Shown in pieces: positions 6,309 to 7,581 of a stretch of 7,581 nucleotides of DNA (position 1 is the stretch's first letter; every line of letters begins with the position of its first letter). A model generated the notes under the pieces. That model did not search any database, was not told the DNA's origin, and worked only from the letters and a program-made list of their open reading frames with translations. The position numbers and the translations under genes were made by a program. Origin of the DNA: Desulfobacterales bacterium (lineage in GTDB: Bacteria; Desulfobacterota; Desulfobacteria; Desulfobacterales; JAUCGF01); assembly GCA_029940345.1 (NCBI GenBank), contig JAOZRC010000006.1:1-7581 (forward strand), written 5' to 3'.

Positions 6309-7535
6309 TTAACCCGGAATAAGCTCAACTTTAATTTTTTGGGCCGTCACTTCAAAAATATCAATTCCGAATGTTTCGTAACTCTTCATCATTAAACCAT
6401 CTGCAAGCTTTTTCCCATCCCCTTGAAAACGAACCGTTATCCTGGCTTCATCCGCTTTCATCTCTTTTATCTGAATCTCTTCAACACCGGGCAATTCACT
6501 CAAAACCCTGCGAAACATAACAAAATTGGAAAGTGAACCCGTGCCCTCGACAATAATTTCAACTATCTTAACAGCGCTTGTATCAGGTTGCGGGCTGTTA
6601 TCCGTCCAAACCGAGACAATTTTAGCAGCCAGCGCTTTACCCGCGAGTATACTTGCATTTGTCAAGGCCTTTTTACGACCGACATTTTCATCATCACTGA
6701 CTGTGACATTGGTTTGTTCCGTTGAAGCGATTTGGATGCCTGAATCGGTGCGCAAAGCGCGCAGATTCACGGCCCCTTTGAACGAACGGACATCCGTTCC
6801 CATCGTGTTCGGTGTCAGCAAGGCACCAAATACACCTGTGATAACCACATCCGCCAGCACTCGTTGTCCCATTTGAACCGCGGTTGCATCTGTTAAAACC
6901 GGCAGAGGCGCTGAATCCTCGGGTGCAGTCATTTTAGCCAATTGGTCGGCCCCAATCACTTCCATTTTTTTATCGGTAAATTGTTTGGCAATCAGTTCAG
7001 CAACAAAATGATCGCTCAATTGCGTATTCGCAGCCAACTCATCAGACTGAGAAACGTCGACGGATTTCGAACCGGACAGAAGAATTAATATCCGGGGCAG
7101 GTTTGCGGGTCTGTTTAGCAATTTCAAAGCGGAGAGTTCCTTATGTATTTTCGGAGCCGAAACGGTCGCCTGGATCATTACACGATATATTTGGCCGCTC
7201 AATGCTTCTGTCAAAACTTTATAATTGTTTACATATTGATCCGTATGTTTGAATATTTTTTCATTCAGTTTTTTAAATTGTTTTATCAGGATTTCTTCCG
7301 GAAGATGTTCCACGACGATGCGAGCGACTGAAGACGTCAAAGCATTATCAATCGCTTGTTCACGTGCTTTGGCAACATCTTTGCCAGATATAACGGCAGA
7401 CCCCAGCGCCTCAATCGCCTGAATAGACGCTTGGTCGGACGCCTTCTCCTCAGCCTGTACATTCGGGCGCAACACAGCGGCCAGCATTACGACCATCGCT
7501 ATCAGCGTTCCTGTTTTGATTGCAGATACGAACAT
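6309..7535 (-). CDS. Secreted FlgT-like periplasmic protein
   Basis: A 408-residue exported protein. Residues 1-28 are a signal peptide with a hydrophobic core (LIAMVVMLAAVL) and a likely cleavage after VQA at 26-28; there is no lipobox Cys. Residues about 36-135 match the pattern of the FlgT N-terminal domain: ALGSAVISGKDVAKAREQAI (43-62), then alternating helix, QYVNNYKVLTEALSGQIYRV (100-119) and a strand into IQATV. Residues about 147-310 look like an alpha/beta domain related to the FlgT middle or TolB-like region, and residues about 322-405 like a small beta-alpha-beta domain. FlgT builds the H ring around the flagellar motor in Vibrio; related proteins occur without flagella, so role here is inferred as an envelope or outer-membrane assembly factor. 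The ATG at 7535 is chosen over an upstream TTG at 7571 because AGGAGA lies ten bases before it and the signal peptide begins there. It is first of five same-strand genes; the promoter is mostly beyond the window. Confidence 0.8.
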   Translation of the reverse strand: MFVSAIKTGTLIAMVVMLAAVLRPNVQAEEKASDQASIQAIEALGSAVISGKDVAKAREQAIDNALTSSVARIVVEHLPEEILIKQFKKLNEKIFKHTDQYVNNYKVLTEALSGQIYRVMIQATVSAPKIHKELSALKLLNRPANLPRILILLSGSKSVDVSQSDELAANTQLSDHFVAELIAKQFTDKKMEVIGADQLAKMTAPEDSAPLPVLTDATAVQMGQRVLADVVITGVFGALLTPNTMGTDVRSFKGAVNLRALRTDSGIQIASTEQTNVTVSDDENVGRKKALTNASILAGKALAAKIVSVWTDNSPQPDTSAVKIVEIIVEGTGSLSNFVMFRRVLSELPGVEEIQIKEMKADEARITVRFQGDGKKLADGLMMKSYETFGIDIFEVTAQKIKVELIPG

Positions 7536-7545
7536 TGTATAACAG

Positions 7546-7551
7546 TCTCCT
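7546..7551 (-). promoter_or_regulatory. Ribosome binding site of the FlgT-like gene
   Basis: On the minus strand AGGAGA precedes the ATG at 7535 by ten bases. It supports that ATG over the TTG 12 codons upstream, which has no ribosome site and would put a polar stretch before the signal peptide. Confidence 0.65.
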
Positions 7552-7562
7552 ATCAGAGTTTT

Positions 7563-7581
7563 AAGTTTCAAGTTTCAAGTT
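7563..7581. repeat. Tandem heptamer repeat at the window edge
   Basis: AAGTTTC is repeated twice exactly (7563-7569 and 7570-7576) and starts a third time (AAGTT, 7577-7581) before the window ends. The array lies 28 bases upstream of the FlgT-like start codon, in the region where the operon promoter or leader should be. Copy number beyond the edge is unknown. It may be a simple slippage-prone repeat able to vary spacing upstream of the operon. Confidence 0.6.

Noticed and set aside
6248..6328. 27-codon upstream extension of the DUF1178 frame
   Set aside because: It overlaps the end of the FlgT-like gene, lacks family similarity, and a good ribosome site marks the ATG at 6247.
7536..7571. TTG start that would add 12 residues to the FlgT-like protein
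   Set aside because: No ribosome site, and it would place a polar stretch containing the true ribosome site before the signal peptide.

Overview
The window reads as chromosomal DNA of a Gram-negative, probably proteobacterial or desulfobacterial organism. Three things suggest this: a large MscS-type channel, a secreted FlgT-like periplasmic protein, and a DUF1178 protein, together with long GC-rich intergenic palindromes of a kind I associate with sulfate-reducing deltaproteobacteria (Desulfobacterota). The taxonomic guess is inference. Base composition looks moderate and even across the genes.

Layout. Bases 1-267 hold a small double-hairpin repeat (1-45), a short frameshifted coding relic (about 75-208) and the ribosome binding site of the first gene. 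Bases 268-1986 (+) encode a 572-residue MscS-family channel with an N-terminal extracytoplasmic domain. Bases 1987-2839 have no conventional gene. They contain a 235-bp MITE-like element with 19-bp terminal inverted repeats and a 7-bp target duplication (2019-2267), a 25-bp-arm palindrome nested inside it (2102-2163), a 25-codon open frame with a textbook Shine-Dalgarno sequence (2386-2463), and a second, unrelated palindromic repeat (2534-2631).

From 7535 down to 2840 five genes run on the minus strand with gaps of 61, 64, 30 and 11 bases, so they are probably one operon. In transcription order they are: a signal-peptide-bearing FlgT-like protein, a DUF1178 zinc-ribbon-like protein, two tandem paralogous PilT-like hexameric ATPases, and an all-helical protein of unknown function whose ribosome site lies against the stop of the preceding gene. 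The MscS gene converges on this operon across the repeat-rich gap.

The most unusual biology is the ATPase pair. Both are near full length and keep the PilT architecture. Both have Asp where the family has the catalytic Glu and have lost the Asp of the E-D-P box. Each has further, different changes in the Walker A, arginine or histidine positions. This looks like a specialised, possibly heteromeric derivative of a pilus retraction motor, co-transcribed with a secreted protein and an unknown helical partner. No pilin or pilus assembly gene is visible in the window.
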